Assembly: GCA_013329045.1 (NCBI GenBank)
Contig: DUKZ01000004.1
Coordinates: 1-64,000, forward strand
Length of the DNA stretch: 64,000 nucleotides
Origin: Candidatus Woesearchaeota archaeon
GTDB taxonomy: Archaea; Nanobdellota; Nanobdellia; Woesearchaeales; UBA9989
Direction of reading: 5' to 3'
Position numbers and translations under genes: made by a program. The notes beneath the pieces are model-generated. The model was given only the letters and a program-made list of their open reading frames with translations, did not search any database and was not told the origin of the DNA. Positions 50,722 through 60,404 of this stretch are shown here, in pieces. Numbering within the stretch: the first letter of the stretch is position 1; the number at the start of each line of letters is the position of its first letter.

Positions 50722-53610
50722 TTATCTGCCAATAAAAATGCGGCCATCACTCAACAAGAGACCGATATACTGGCCATCGACCGTTGAGACGACCCGGCCA
50801 TTGAGCACTGCCTGTTCTAAATTTGCATCAACCTGTCCAAGAAGGCTCACGAGCGTGTGGGTCTTTTCCATATCTGCATCATCCTCTGCAAGACGATTGC
50901 CGACAATACCTGGCGAGGAAGCATGGATGCCAAGGAACTTGTCTCCTGATTGGAATTTTCTCACTTTTCCCGTTGCAAGGTTTATACCGATACTGTCACC
51001 GGGCACAGAGGGCTCCTCTTTCTCAAACCATTCTGCATAATCAGCATCAGTTGTCTGCCAGCCACCAGAGGAATATGCACGTCCCCGAACATCCAGCTTA
51101 TCATTGCCAGGAGCAGCTGTCCCGATCCCAACATTTGCTCCAGGAGCTGCGCTCACAAACACTCCTATCGTGTCACCATTGTTTGTGATGGCCAGACCAG
51201 TATCAGTCCCATAGGGCCTTATCCTGATGAAATTTGGCAGGTCTGAATCTGTACCAATAAGCAATTTGTGGTTGTGCAGTGTATCTTCGAGAAGCAACAA
51301 TGCATCCCCTTGTCCAGCAGGGGAGGAAACAGTGAGCTTTGCCCCAGGCGAGGTTGTCCCAACACCCATATTCCCCTGCCTGGTCACAAACACAAGATCA
51401 TTCCACCCGGTTCCAGCATCATTGCTTCCCTGGATAGCAAAGCCATCACGATTCTCATCCCCTGACCGGATGGCCATCTTATTGACCCCTGCTCCTGCAG
51501 AGTCTTTGTCTTTTAGGATTATCCTTGGCAGGGCCGTTTCAATGATGAAGCTTTCTCCCCGGTAGGTGATATTATCAGCAGTAATATGGAGGAGGGCTTT
51601 TGGAGATGGCGTGCCAATCCCTACCGCGCCACTCTCGTTAAACCTCACTGCCAATTTTAAGGGGGCGTTAGGGTCATTCTCTTTTGTATAAAAATCTAGG
51701 TTTCCTCCTGTACCTTCACTATACCCCTGCAGCACTATTTTTGTACTAACAATATTTGGGTTGGATCTTTTCACAAGACGAATCTCAGCATCATCCGACC
51801 CTGCCGGTTCTGTCTGGCTGATATAAAGAAGATTGAAGGGATGCTGTGACATAACGATTGATCCATTGACATCAAAGGGAGAAAGCGGCGTTGTTGTTCC
51901 AATACCGACATTACCTAAAGAATCAATGCGAACCCTCTCCCCCGAATTAGTAAAAAATCCCATAGACTGAGAAACCGGAGCAGAAATAAACACACCAACA
52001 GAAGAGTTACCCTGCTGAACAGCAGAAAAACCAAAAACACGATCAGTGAGAACAGCACCACCCTTCACATCAAGCTTTGCTGAAGGAGAAGACGTGCCAA
52101 TACCTACATTACCGCTTGTTGTATTCAATACAAGACCCCACCCGGCACCATTAATCCCATAAAGACCAAGATTGTTCTCATTCGTCAAACCAACAAACCC
52201 CTGACCATGCGCCTCACCTTGAGTCTTGGCAAACCACAATCCAGCAGTACTATCAGAACCCTCAGTAATCCGAGACCTACCCACAACATCCAAGGCAAAA
52301 CCAGGAGTAGATCGCTTAATACCAACATTGCCACCAGTATAATAAATCGCACCGGCCGGGCTTGCCGACTGATTCCATACCTGAAGAGGAAGAGCATTCA
52401 GGCAATTACCAGAACCATCACAGATAGCACCCGAAGACCTGAAATCCCCACCGATAGTAAGATTGCCTTTATGCCACGCATTGCCGTTTGACTGGAAATA
52501 ATGAGTCTTTTCACCTGGGCCAAGACATCCACCAGGAGCTGCGCAGTTATTCCCCCAAATCTCAAAAGACTCATTATTATTATCCTCAATATGCAACTGG
52601 AGAGCATTAGTATCATCCCCACTATTTGTTTTCAACAAGTAATACGGATCAGACTGGGCATCACCCGTCGAATCAAAAAAAGATATCCTGCCACCCCAAA
52701 GGGAAAGATCACCACCTACAGTCAGACGCGCATTAGGAACAGGGGTGCCAATACCAACATTGCCACCAGTATAATAAATCGCACCAGCCGGGCTTGCTGA
52801 CTGATTCCATAAAGAGGTGGTATCACCAACACACCTTCCAGACCCATCACAGATGAGTCCTGTCGCATTAATGCTTCCCCTTCCCAGGATGTTCCCGTTC
52901 ACATCAAGGCGCTCGCCAGGTGTCGAGAGGCCAATGCCCACAAACCCATCATTATAATATATTTGGGAATTGTTCATGGCGCTCTTGTTCCACATCGCGC
53001 TTGTTGCAGGTATGATTGTACTGATGCATTTTCCAGAACCATCACAGACAGTTCCTCCCGCCTGCACATTGCCAATGACATTCAGGTTGCCGGCCATCGA
53101 AGCATCAAGCTGGACGGAGAGGCCTTTTGTTGCAATGCCACCGCCACAGGCAAGGAAGTTTTGTGAGAACAACTGTTGTTCAACATCTCCTCCTGCGGTG
53201 AGGAGCGAAATGATGATCGTGTAGTTCTGGCCGCACGTGAGATCCGAAGGAACGAGTGAGTTGAAGATGCCTGCGTTGACTGGAATATCTGATGAAGCAA
53301 TGGGGGTTCCTGCCTGGTCCCCGATGATGACTCTTAAGTTTCTGTTGTTCATCAGGTTCCCTGCAGCATCACGGACAATGCCCTGGATGGTTAATTCCTG
53401 TACAGTTAGAAGAGAGGTATGCTCATTGGCAGCGAGCGAAGGATTGTTGATTGCCGCGATCCTGCCAAAAGAACCAGTTGATGGTGAAGTTGAAAATGAA
53501 GTTGTTGAAACAACATTTTGGTCTGCAATAGCTACAGGCAACAGGATCATGATAAACAGTATATAGAAGATGGATAAGTTCAAAGCACCTTTTCTCATAG
53601 CATGTATCAT
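50722..53610 (-). CDS. Giant phage-tail-like exported protein with possible self-cleaving C-terminus
   Basis: A 962-residue protein. A signal helix (about 10-30) and an Ig-like start are followed by eight or so repeats of the type GNVGIGT(x)xPxAKLDVxG, as in phage tail fibres and large bacterial surface proteins. The last ~110 residues (DADYAEWFEKEE, GDSIGINLATGKVRKF, FLGIHASSPGIVGN) resemble the Peptidase_G2 intramolecular chaperone domain of such fibres. That domain cleaves itself off after trimer assembly. This family assignment is by pattern, not search. The gene lies between the poly-serine protein and the small exported proteins. Confidence 0.75.
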   Translation of the reverse strand: MIHAMRKGALNLSIFYILFIMILLPVAIADQNVVSTTSFSTSPSTGSFGRIAAINNPSLAANEHTSLLTVQELTIQGIVRDAAGNLMNNRNLRVIIGDQAGTPIASSDIPVNAGIFNSLVPSDLTCGQNYTIIISLLTAGGDVEQQLFSQNFLACGGGIATKGLSVQLDASMAGNLNVIGNVQAGGTVCDGSGKCISTIIPATSAMWNKSAMNNSQIYYNDGFVGIGLSTPGERLDVNGNILGRGSINATGLICDGSGRCVGDTTSLWNQSASPAGAIYYTGGNVGIGTPVPNARLTVGGDLSLWGGRISFFDSTGDAQSDPYYLLKTNSGDDTNALQLHIEDNNNESFEIWGNNCAAPGGCLGPGEKTHYFQSNGNAWHKGNLTIGGDFRSSGAICDGSGNCLNALPLQVWNQSASPAGAIYYTGGNVGIKRSTPGFALDVVGRSRITEGSDSTAGLWFAKTQGEAHGQGFVGLTNENNLGLYGINGAGWGLVLNTTSGNVGIGTSSPSAKLDVKGGAVLTDRVFGFSAVQQGNSSVGVFISAPVSQSMGFFTNSGERVRIDSLGNVGIGTTTPLSPFDVNGSIVMSQHPFNLLYISQTEPAGSDDAEIRLVKRSNPNIVSTKIVLQGYSEGTGGNLDFYTKENDPNAPLKLAVRFNESGAVGIGTPSPKALLHITADNITYRGESFIIETALPRIILKDKDSAGAGVNKMAIRSGDENRDGFAIQGSNDAGTGWNDLVFVTRQGNMGVGTTSPGAKLTVSSPAGQGDALLLLEDTLHNHKLLIGTDSDLPNFIRIRPYGTDTGLAITNNGDTIGVFVSAAPGANVGIGTAAPGNDKLDVRGRAYSSGGWQTTDADYAEWFEKEEPSVPGDSIGINLATGKVRKFQSGDKFLGIHASSPGIVGNRLAEDDADMEKTHTLVSLLGQVDANLEQAVLNGRVVSTVDGQYIGLLLSDGRIFIGR

Positions 53611-53684
53611 CTCTTTTAATTCTCTTTTGGATTTAGGATATTTAAAGGTGTTGGTTGGTGATTTTGGAATTTAAACATCTCTGC

Positions 53685-56600
53685 CTAAATTTCTGCATGA
53701 GGTGGTATTTCTATGCAGGCAACGTCGCCTGGAATATCTTGGTTTGAACATGAATTCATTTGGAAGCATTGAGGGGAACCTGGTATTGGTGGACAGGGTC
53801 CGTCCTGAGGATGATTCTGGTAAAAAGCATTTAAGCAATTTGATGCACATTCACCCGCAGTTTTACCCATGAATGGGTAAGGGTCAGGGGGGAGGGCTGG
53901 TTGATAATTACAACCACCGCCCTGTTGTCCAGAACCCATTCCAATTGAATAACTGATTGAACATCCAAACTGAACATGAACCACACAAGTAGCTTTGCAA
54001 GCACCATTATCCCCCACATATTGACAGGATGCACCCTCACCCGAACAAGACCCCTTTTGAGTACCGGGGTAGTCCCACTGATACATATGATCGTTATAAC
54101 AATCCCCGGGACAATTATCATGACAGTCTGATTGAGTACCATAAGGCCAACCAGATCCGTCAGGGCATGCCCAATACTCTCCCCCATCATTACAATATTC
54201 AATATTAACTGTGTTGTAATCACCGCAGACATATCTATAATTCCCAACATCAGCTTTAGATGAACAAGTATCTGATGGTGAATTCCTCCTGGTCACTGAA
54301 CACCCATTAGCATCACCGCCAATCCAATTAGTGTACATCGAGCAGTATGTACTAAGGCAAGCATCATTGTTTTGGTTTAGATAATTACAATACCCTGATA
54401 TTGCATCATGTCGGCATAAACCACTCGTACCAGGAAGGAGAATCACACATGTATCCTGCATGCAAGCAGATGTTTCACAATCACCATCCGAGTAACATTC
54501 ACCCCATGTACCACCAGAAGAGGAGGAAGAACTACTTGAAGATGAGCTTGAACCTCCTGAAGAAGAACTAGATGAGCTACTAGAAGAACCTCCTGAAGAG
54601 GAAGTAGATGATGAAGAGCTGGAAGAACTGCTCGAACTTGATGATGAGGAGGAACCTCCTGAAGAACTTGAAGACGACGAGCTGCTTGAGCTAGATGAGC
54701 TCCCCGAGGAACTTGAAGATGAACTTGAACTGGAAGAAGAGGAGCTACTCGATGAGCTAGAAGAACTAGAAGAAGAGGAACTAGAAGAACCACCAGAAGA
54801 AGAACTAGAACCGCTAGAAGAAGAACTAGAAGAAGAAGAGGAACTACTACTAGAACTAGAAGAAGAGCTCGAACTAGAAGAACCACCAGAAGAACTACTA
54901 GAACTAGAAGAGGAAGAGCTAGAACTGCTTGATGATGAACTGGAAGAAGAGCTGCTAGAAGAAGAACTAGATGATCCGCCAGAAGAACTCGATGAGGAAG
55001 AGGTTGATGAACTACTCGATGATGAACTAGAAGAGCTCGATGAGCCACCAGAGGAACTGCTCGAAGATGAACTTGATGAGGAACTGCTTGATCCGGAACA
55101 CTGGCTCGTGTCTTCTGACAAGTAATCATATTCATAAGGACAATCCTTGTAGCAATAGATATCAGGCCTCTGCCAGGAATAGGCTTGCATCTCATTTGGC
55201 TGACAGGTGCCATCGCCACAATATTCCTGAGCACAATCAATCGAACAAGTAATGGGGCTTTCATCCGGTGCACAGTATGTATCCCCGCACCTGCCGCAGT
55301 CCTGCCAGCACAGCTCGCCGCTGCCCCACATGAAGCTTTCTAGCTCGAGGAAACTGCAGAATCCATTCCCGCAATCGCTTGGAACAAGCCTGTCCCAACA
55401 ATAATCAGGACAACGGTAGTAATTCGCCGGGTCATCGCACCATTCAGGGAAATAACTAGAAGCGCCATACCAGCAATCCTGGCAATCAGAGCAGGAGGGA
55501 GAGCTTTCATGAGCGCCGCACAATCCATCTCCACACTCATCGCAATCAAAGGGGCAATTTGCATGCGACTCACCATAACCACAGGTCCTATCGCCACAAT
55601 AGCCGCAATCCTGGCTGCACGTAATGGTGTTTTCATTTCCTCTGCAATACCCATCACCGCACACATTGCAATCATCGGGGCAATTGACCATTGATTCGCT
55701 TGCATCACACTCATCATCACCGCAGACAGTCTCGCTATCAATGAACCGTGACATGCAGGCAGGATCGAACCGGTCAATCAATACATCTGCATCATTATCA
55801 ATGCTGTCGCTGCACTGCGTCGTGCCGCCATCTTCAGAATTATCAGAGCGGCTCTCACAACCAAAATCACATGGATAATCAATATCGCCATCCTCATCAT
55901 TATCAATGCCATCAGCGCATTCGGGCATTATGACCGGATGAGACTCGAGATCATCATAGTATCCAGAACAATCAGGATCTTCAAGATCAATGAACCCGTC
56001 GAGGTCATCATCAATAAAATTAGAACATTGGGTCTCACGGACAAGGACATACGCTGTTGCCTTAGCACAATTCGCCACGTCCTCTACCTGGATAGTGCAT
56101 GATCCTGGCGCCTCTGCAGTCACAGTCATTACCGAGTAAGGGTCTTGAGTTTCCTTGTTGCCAAGAGAGCAGGCATTTCGCTGGCCATAGATATTATACT
56201 CATTCGAAAGGAACGTCCATACATAGTCAGGATAATTAGGCGTGCCGGATGCATAGATATGGGCAAATTCCTCCCTGATGAGCTCAAAATAATCCTGGAG
56301 GATAGTAATTTGACCGGATTCTATCTGGCAGTTTGCATTGCAGCCATCGCAGCCGACATTATTGCCATCATCACATTCCTCTTCGATCCCCAACACGTTT
56401 GGCTGATTCAGCTGGCCATCACCACAATAGCCAAGGCAAGCGAGGCTGTCAGATAGGAGACAGATATCTTGTCCAGCCTCTTGGATCCGCTGACAAGCCT
56501 GGTTCACACAAGTATATCTCCAGTCTGAACAATCGATTGCGCAATTGCTTTGGTCTTCCCATACCTCACAGATGTCATCTCCGCAAGAGCAATCAGTTGG

Positions 56601-57986
56601 ATTATTGCAGGAAGGAACACCGCCAGCATACCACTCCTGCACGCACGTATTCTGGCTGCATCCAAGACGATACGTCTCTGTCTGGCAGACAGAAGAGCAT
56701 CCATCACTCGATGCGGTGTTGCCATCATCGCACTGTTCTGCTATACCCTGGCCATCGGGCGATTGAATGATGTTATCGCCGCAGGATGTGAGCTGGCAGG
56801 TCGTCGAGCACATATCTGAGTTGATCGTATTTGCATCATCGCACTGCTCTTGGATGCCCTCACCATCAGGCGACTGGACAAGGCCATCACCGCAGGCAGT
56901 GAGAATACATTGATTCGAACAGGTATCAGTCTCAACTATGTTCCCATCATCACACTCTTCCCCACTATCAAGAGCGCCATCACCGCAGATAGCAGGTCCT
57001 CCAGATGATGAACTAGAACTGCTAGAAGAAGAACCACCAGAAGAACTAGAAGAAGAACTTGAACCTGAAGAAGAGCTAGAAGAAGAGGAACTACTACTAG
57101 AACTAGAAGAAGAGCTCGAACTAGAAGAACTAGAAGAACCACCAGAAGAACTAGAAGAAGAACTTGAACCAGAAGAAGAAGTAGAAGAACTTGAAGAAGA
57201 AGAACCACCAGAAGAACTGCTAGAACTAGAAGAAGAAGTAGAAGAACTTGAAGAAGAACTCGATGAGCCTCCAGAAGAGGAGGAAGAAGAACTAGAAGAA
57301 CCACCAGAAGAACTGGAAGAAGAACTTGAACCAGAAGAAGAAGTAGAAGAAGAACTGCTAGAACTAGAAGAACCACCAGAAGAACTACTAGAACTAGAAG
57401 AAGAAGTAGAAGAACTTGAAGAAGAACTCGATGAGCCTCCAGAAGAGGAGGAAGAAGAACTAGAAGAACCACCAGAAGAACTAGAAGAAGAACTTGAACC
57501 AGAAGAAGAAGTAGAAGAAGAACTGCTAGAACTAGAAGAACCACCAGAAGATGAACCCCCACCACTCAGTGCCTGGCCGCAAAAGAGATCCTGAGTCAAC
57601 TGGAGTGAGGGGCTGCCAATACCTGTTACTTGCTCATCACCCATCGGGATAAGATACCCGTTCTGATCCTGAAGGAAAATGCAGAAATCGCCCTTGATGT
57701 TCAATTGGCGGCGAATCTTCTCATATGCAATTTCCGGATCTGGCTCTGCAGCGATGAGGGGATACACTTTCTCCTCTGCTATCTGATTACCTGGTGCAAT
57801 ATTGATCTGTGTCGATGATTCTTTTGCAGTCACTTCCTCCCCAATATGCGTTGCCTCAGTCTCTAACTGCTGCAATGGCGGCGGGGAAAACCAGGTCATG
57901 AGCACAATGAAACCAACAACAATAACAAAGAAGATAGTGAGCGCTACGAGCAACTCTACTGATAGTACCTGACCCCTCTTTTTCAT
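53685..57986 (-). CDS. Giant poly-serine, Cys-rich surface protein with pilin-like N-terminus
   Basis: A 1433-residue protein. The N-terminus MKKRGQVLSVELLVALTIF fits an archaeal class III (pilin-type) signal: basic residues, then GQxxSxE and a hydrophobic helix (about 11-33). After a ~105-residue domain come two long Ser tracts with Gly/Thr interruptions (about 140-330 and 967-1155). Between them lie Cys repeats of the CGDGxxxxxEECDDGN (DUF4215) type, CxDGIDNDxDGxID acidic repeats like metal-binding MopE motifs, and CGDGxCxxxE repeats. A final ~280-residue Cys-rich region follows. A CTTATAAAC box lies about 26 nt before the ATG. Confidence 0.8.
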   Translation of the reverse strand: MKKRGQVLSVELLVALTIFFVIVVGFIVLMTWFSPPPLQQLETEATHIGEEVTAKESSTQINIAPGNQIAEEKVYPLIAAEPDPEIAYEKIRRQLNIKGDFCIFLQDQNGYLIPMGDEQVTGIGSPSLQLTQDLFCGQALSGGGSSSGGSSSSSSSSSTSSSGSSSSSSSSGGSSSSSSSSSGGSSSSSSSSSTSSSSSSSSSGGSSSSSSSSSTSSSGSSSSSSSSGGSSSSSSSSSGGSSSSSSSSSTSSSSSSSSSGGSSSSSSSTSSSGSSSSSSSSGGSSSSSSSSSSSSSSSSSSSSSSSSGSSSSSSSSGGSSSSSSSSSSGGPAICGDGALDSGEECDDGNIVETDTCSNQCILTACGDGLVQSPDGEGIQEQCDDANTINSDMCSTTCQLTSCGDNIIQSPDGQGIAEQCDDGNTASSDGCSSVCQTETYRLGCSQNTCVQEWYAGGVPSCNNPTDCSCGDDICEVWEDQSNCAIDCSDWRYTCVNQACQRIQEAGQDICLLSDSLACLGYCGDGQLNQPNVLGIEEECDDGNNVGCDGCNANCQIESGQITILQDYFELIREEFAHIYASGTPNYPDYVWTFLSNEYNIYGQRNACSLGNKETQDPYSVMTVTAEAPGSCTIQVEDVANCAKATAYVLVRETQCSNFIDDDLDGFIDLEDPDCSGYYDDLESHPVIMPECADGIDNDEDGDIDYPCDFGCESRSDNSEDGGTTQCSDSIDNDADVLIDRFDPACMSRFIDSETVCGDDECDASESMVNCPDDCNVCGDGYCRGNENTITCSQDCGYCGDRTCGYGESHANCPFDCDECGDGLCGAHESSPSCSDCQDCWYGASSYFPEWCDDPANYYRCPDYCWDRLVPSDCGNGFCSFLELESFMWGSGELCWQDCGRCGDTYCAPDESPITCSIDCAQEYCGDGTCQPNEMQAYSWQRPDIYCYKDCPYEYDYLSEDTSQCSGSSSSSSSSSSSSSSGGSSSSSSSSSSSSSTSSSSSSSGGSSSSSSSSSSSSSSSSSSSSSSSSSSSSSGGSSSSSSSSSSSSSSSSSSSSSSSGSSSSSGGSSSSSSSSSSSSSSSSSSSSSSSSSSSSGSSSSSSSSSSSSSSGGSSSSSSSSSSSSSSSSTSSSGGSSSSSSSSSSGGSSSSSSSSSSSSGGTWGECYSDGDCETSACMQDTCVILLPGTSGLCRHDAISGYCNYLNQNNDACLSTYCSMYTNWIGGDANGCSVTRRNSPSDTCSSKADVGNYRYVCGDYNTVNIEYCNDGGEYWACPDGSGWPYGTQSDCHDNCPGDCYNDHMYQWDYPGTQKGSCSGEGASCQYVGDNGACKATCVVHVQFGCSISYSIGMGSGQQGGGCNYQPALPPDPYPFMGKTAGECASNCLNAFYQNHPQDGPCPPIPGSPQCFQMNSCSNQDIPGDVACIEIPPHAEI
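57197..57546. repeat. 168-bp near-identical tandem duplication within poly-serine region
   Basis: The same sequence, for example at cgatgagcct (57261 and 57429), recurs 168 bp apart with only a few changes over about 170 bp per copy. 168 bp is 56 codons, so it lengthens the Ser tract in frame. Recent expansion is likely. Confidence 0.85.
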
Positions 57987-58010
57987 TACAGACGATCCAG
58001 AATTTTATAG

Positions 58011-58018
58011 TTTATAAG
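58011..58018 (-). promoter_or_regulatory. TATA box of the giant poly-serine protein gene
   Basis: Minus-strand CTTATAAA centred 28 nt before the ATG at 57986, the likely main promoter of the surface-protein genes. Confidence 0.55.
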
Positions 58019-58105
58019 TGTTGCGACAATAACCCGGCATGGTGAATCTGCTTGGCTTATTCGATTCACAGAAATCAATAAAAAGGGGAATACCAGGCAG
58101 AGGGT

Positions 58106-59389
58106 ATGAATAAAGAGAAAAATATGGATAAAGAGAAGGATAAAGAGAAAAAACTGCTCCTCCTTATTGTCATCCTCTCCTTGCTTGTCCGCATCGGGTA
58201 TATCTTCCTCTTCACTACACCGCAGAATTATATCAACTCAGACATGTCGTTCTATGACCAATACGCAGATGCACTTGTCAATGGAAAACAAATGACCATG
58301 TGGACCGCGTGGGCGCCGTTCTATTACATCTATCTTGCCGGATGGTACTGGATCTTCAAGCTCCTTGGGATCTATCACCTGAAGTACTATCTCCTGCCGA
58401 TCATCCATTCCCTCATTTTTGCTTTGTGCACTTATCTTATTTTTGAAACGACAAAAAAACTCTCCAACGCACGAGCAGCCCTGATTGCATCCATGATCTA
58501 TGCATTCTACTACCCTTATATCTACCTGAACATCTTCGTGATGAGTGAAAACCTCTTCTTCCCACTGATCATCATCAGCCTCTACCTGATCACGTGCAAA
58601 CTTGAGAAGAGAAGGACATACTACCTGCTCGGATTCCTCATTGCACTGGCAAGCCTGGCCAGGCCAGTCCTCCTTCTCTTTATACCGGCATTCATGCTCT
58701 GGACTCTGCTCTATCAAGAAAAGCCGACCTTCAAGATATTCCTTTTCCTTGTGCCAATCCTGCTGCTCTTTTGCGCCCAGGCAGCATTCAATTACTCAAT
58801 GACAGAAGGGAAGGTGAAAGGGCCGTTTTCCAACGGCGCCCTTAACATGGCATTTGCCTGGTGCGACCTGCGAGGCATTATCTATAATGGAGATTACCAT
58901 TGGGAGTTTGGGCCACCAGCAGCAATTTACTACCCAGAGTCAAAGATCATCAACACAACAGTAGAGTTTACTAATCAGCCATATTATTATTCCATGGCAT
59001 TTGAATGCCTCAAGAAAGATCCAAAACAGCTCCTCTACCGTTTCAAAGGGATTACCCGCTTGTTTCAAAGCCAATTATTTCCCTGGTATCAGAACATAGC
59101 CGGGTGGAGAGTGCTCATCCTTATCTTTAAAATCATCACCGCGGTATTGCTCATCCCTTTTTCGTTCTATTCCATCAGCAAGATCAAAAGGAAAGACATC
59201 CTCATCCTTTTCGGGCTGCTGCTGCTCTCCGTCTTTGCCATCGAATACCTCGCGAATGCAGGGGAAGAGAGGCACTTTATCCCGTTCACGATCGTGTTTA
59301 TCATCCTTGGCAGCATAGGCATGGAATCTTTTTTGCACAACCATTTTATAGAGGAAAGAAAAAAGAAGGACAATGCTCACCCGCGATGA
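58106..59389 (+). CDS. GT-C family membrane glycosyltransferase (PMT/ArnT-like)
   Basis: A 427-residue protein with about ten to eleven membrane helices after a Lys-rich start. The first loop NYINSDMSFYDQYADAL carries the acidic residue used by lipid-linked sugar transferases, and GEERHFIPF lies near the end. Such enzymes use polyprenyl-phosphate sugars on the outer face of the membrane. It is next to the surface-protein locus and may glycosylate it, perhaps on the Ser tracts (inference). It overlaps the next gene by 17 nt. Confidence 0.78.
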   Translation: MNKEKNMDKEKDKEKKLLLLIVILSLLVRIGYIFLFTTPQNYINSDMSFYDQYADALVNGKQMTMWTAWAPFYYIYLAGWYWIFKLLGIYHLKYYLLPIIHSLIFALCTYLIFETTKKLSNARAALIASMIYAFYYPYIYLNIFVMSENLFFPLIIISLYLITCKLEKRRTYYLLGFLIALASLARPVLLLFIPAFMLWTLLYQEKPTFKIFLFLVPILLLFCAQAAFNYSMTEGKVKGPFSNGALNMAFAWCDLRGIIYNGDYHWEFGPPAAIYYPESKIINTTVEFTNQPYYYSMAFECLKKDPKQLLYRFKGITRLFQSQLFPWYQNIAGWRVLILIFKIITAVLLIPFSFYSISKIKRKDILILFGLLLLSVFAIEYLANAGEERHFIPFTIVFIILGSIGMESFLHNHFIEERKKKDNAHPR

Positions 59390-60404
59390 CCTCAAAGATG
59401 CACTCTGGCATTATTATGCAAACCTCTTCCTGATCTGGCTTGCCATTCTCTTCTATAAGACAAATGCCTACTACAAAGGGTTCATCCGGGCGGAGGCAAT
59501 GCAGGTGCTCCTTTTCATGGCGATTGGCTATACCATCTTTGCGTTTCCTTATTACCTTGTCTTGCCGGTAGCTGGAAAGGGAAGCAAAGGATCCATCCTT
59601 CTTCGCGCAATGAAACGAGTATGGATCGAAGGACGGGTATACCTTCGAGCATTTGTATCAAAACCAGAGCATCCCCTCCCAAGACTAGAGCAGCATGAGA
59701 AGACCGCGTTATTGTTTGTCTTGGTGAAAATCTTCTTTTTGCCGATCATGCTCACGTTCTTCTTCAACAACTATTTCCACATCAAGGGCCTGCTTGTGGG
59801 GCTCAATAATACACCGCTTGCATTTACTGCAGATATGTTCTTTTCAAAGCTTTATCCAGCCATCATCCCGCTCATCTTTCTGCTCGATACCCTCTGGTTC
59901 TCTTTTGGGTACGCATTTGAATTTTCCTGGCTGAAAAATACAGTAAAATCAGTAGAACCCACCGTTTTTGGATGGATTGTTGCCCTCATGTGCTATCCGC
60001 CATTCAATTCGGTGACGGCACAATATGCACCATTTTACACAAATGAACTGGTGGAGTGGGGTTCCCGGACGATGTATATCAGATTTGGCATACTGATCGC
60101 ATTGCTCATCTACCTCTGGGCAACATTTGCCCTTGGGGCAAAATGCTCAAACCTGACAAACCGAGGGATTGTCACTCGGGGACCTTATGGCATTGTCCGC
60201 CACCCCGCATACATCGCAAAGAACATCTCCTGGTGGATCATGATCCTGCCGATACTAAGCTGGCAGCTCTTCTTTTCTGCGATCTTCTGGATCGTTGTAT
60301 ACACGCTCCGGGCAATAACAGAGGAGAGGCACCTGATTAAGGATCCAGACTATGTGGAATATTGCAAGAACGTAAAGTGGCGATTTATTCCTTATGTGAT
60401 TTAA
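59373..60404 (+). CDS. Membrane protein with C-terminal isoprenylcysteine methyltransferase-like domain
   Basis: A 343-residue protein with about six to eight helices. The C-terminus has the ICMT/PEMT pattern TRGPYGIVRHPAYIAKN, then EERHLIKDPDYVEY, then WRFIP. These methylate isoprenoid, lipid or cysteine groups with SAM. Translationally overlapped with the GT-C gene, so a joint role in modifying a membrane lipid or surface glycan is likely. Its end overlaps the convergent hepT-like gene by 20 nt. Confidence 0.78.
   Translation: MLTRDDLKDALWHYYANLFLIWLAILFYKTNAYYKGFIRAEAMQVLLFMAIGYTIFAFPYYLVLPVAGKGSKGSILLRAMKRVWIEGRVYLRAFVSKPEHPLPRLEQHEKTALLFVLVKIFFLPIMLTFFFNNYFHIKGLLVGLNNTPLAFTADMFFSKLYPAIIPLIFLLDTLWFSFGYAFEFSWLKNTVKSVEPTVFGWIVALMCYPPFNSVTAQYAPFYTNELVEWGSRTMYIRFGILIALLIYLWATFALGAKCSNLTNRGIVTRGPYGIVRHPAYIAKNISWWIMILPILSWQLFFSAIFWIVVYTLRAITEERHLIKDPDYVEYCKNVKWRFIPYVI

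Noticed and set aside
54443-55273. A minus-strand frame with long Val/Leu runs
   Set aside because: Out-of-frame reading of the second Ser tract of the 1433-residue gene; no start signal or domain.
56938-57594. A plus-strand frame coding a Glu/Leu-rich protein
   Set aside because: It is the reverse complement of the poly-Ser tract; the minus-strand gene has a signal helix, domains and a promoter, while this frame has only a repeat.
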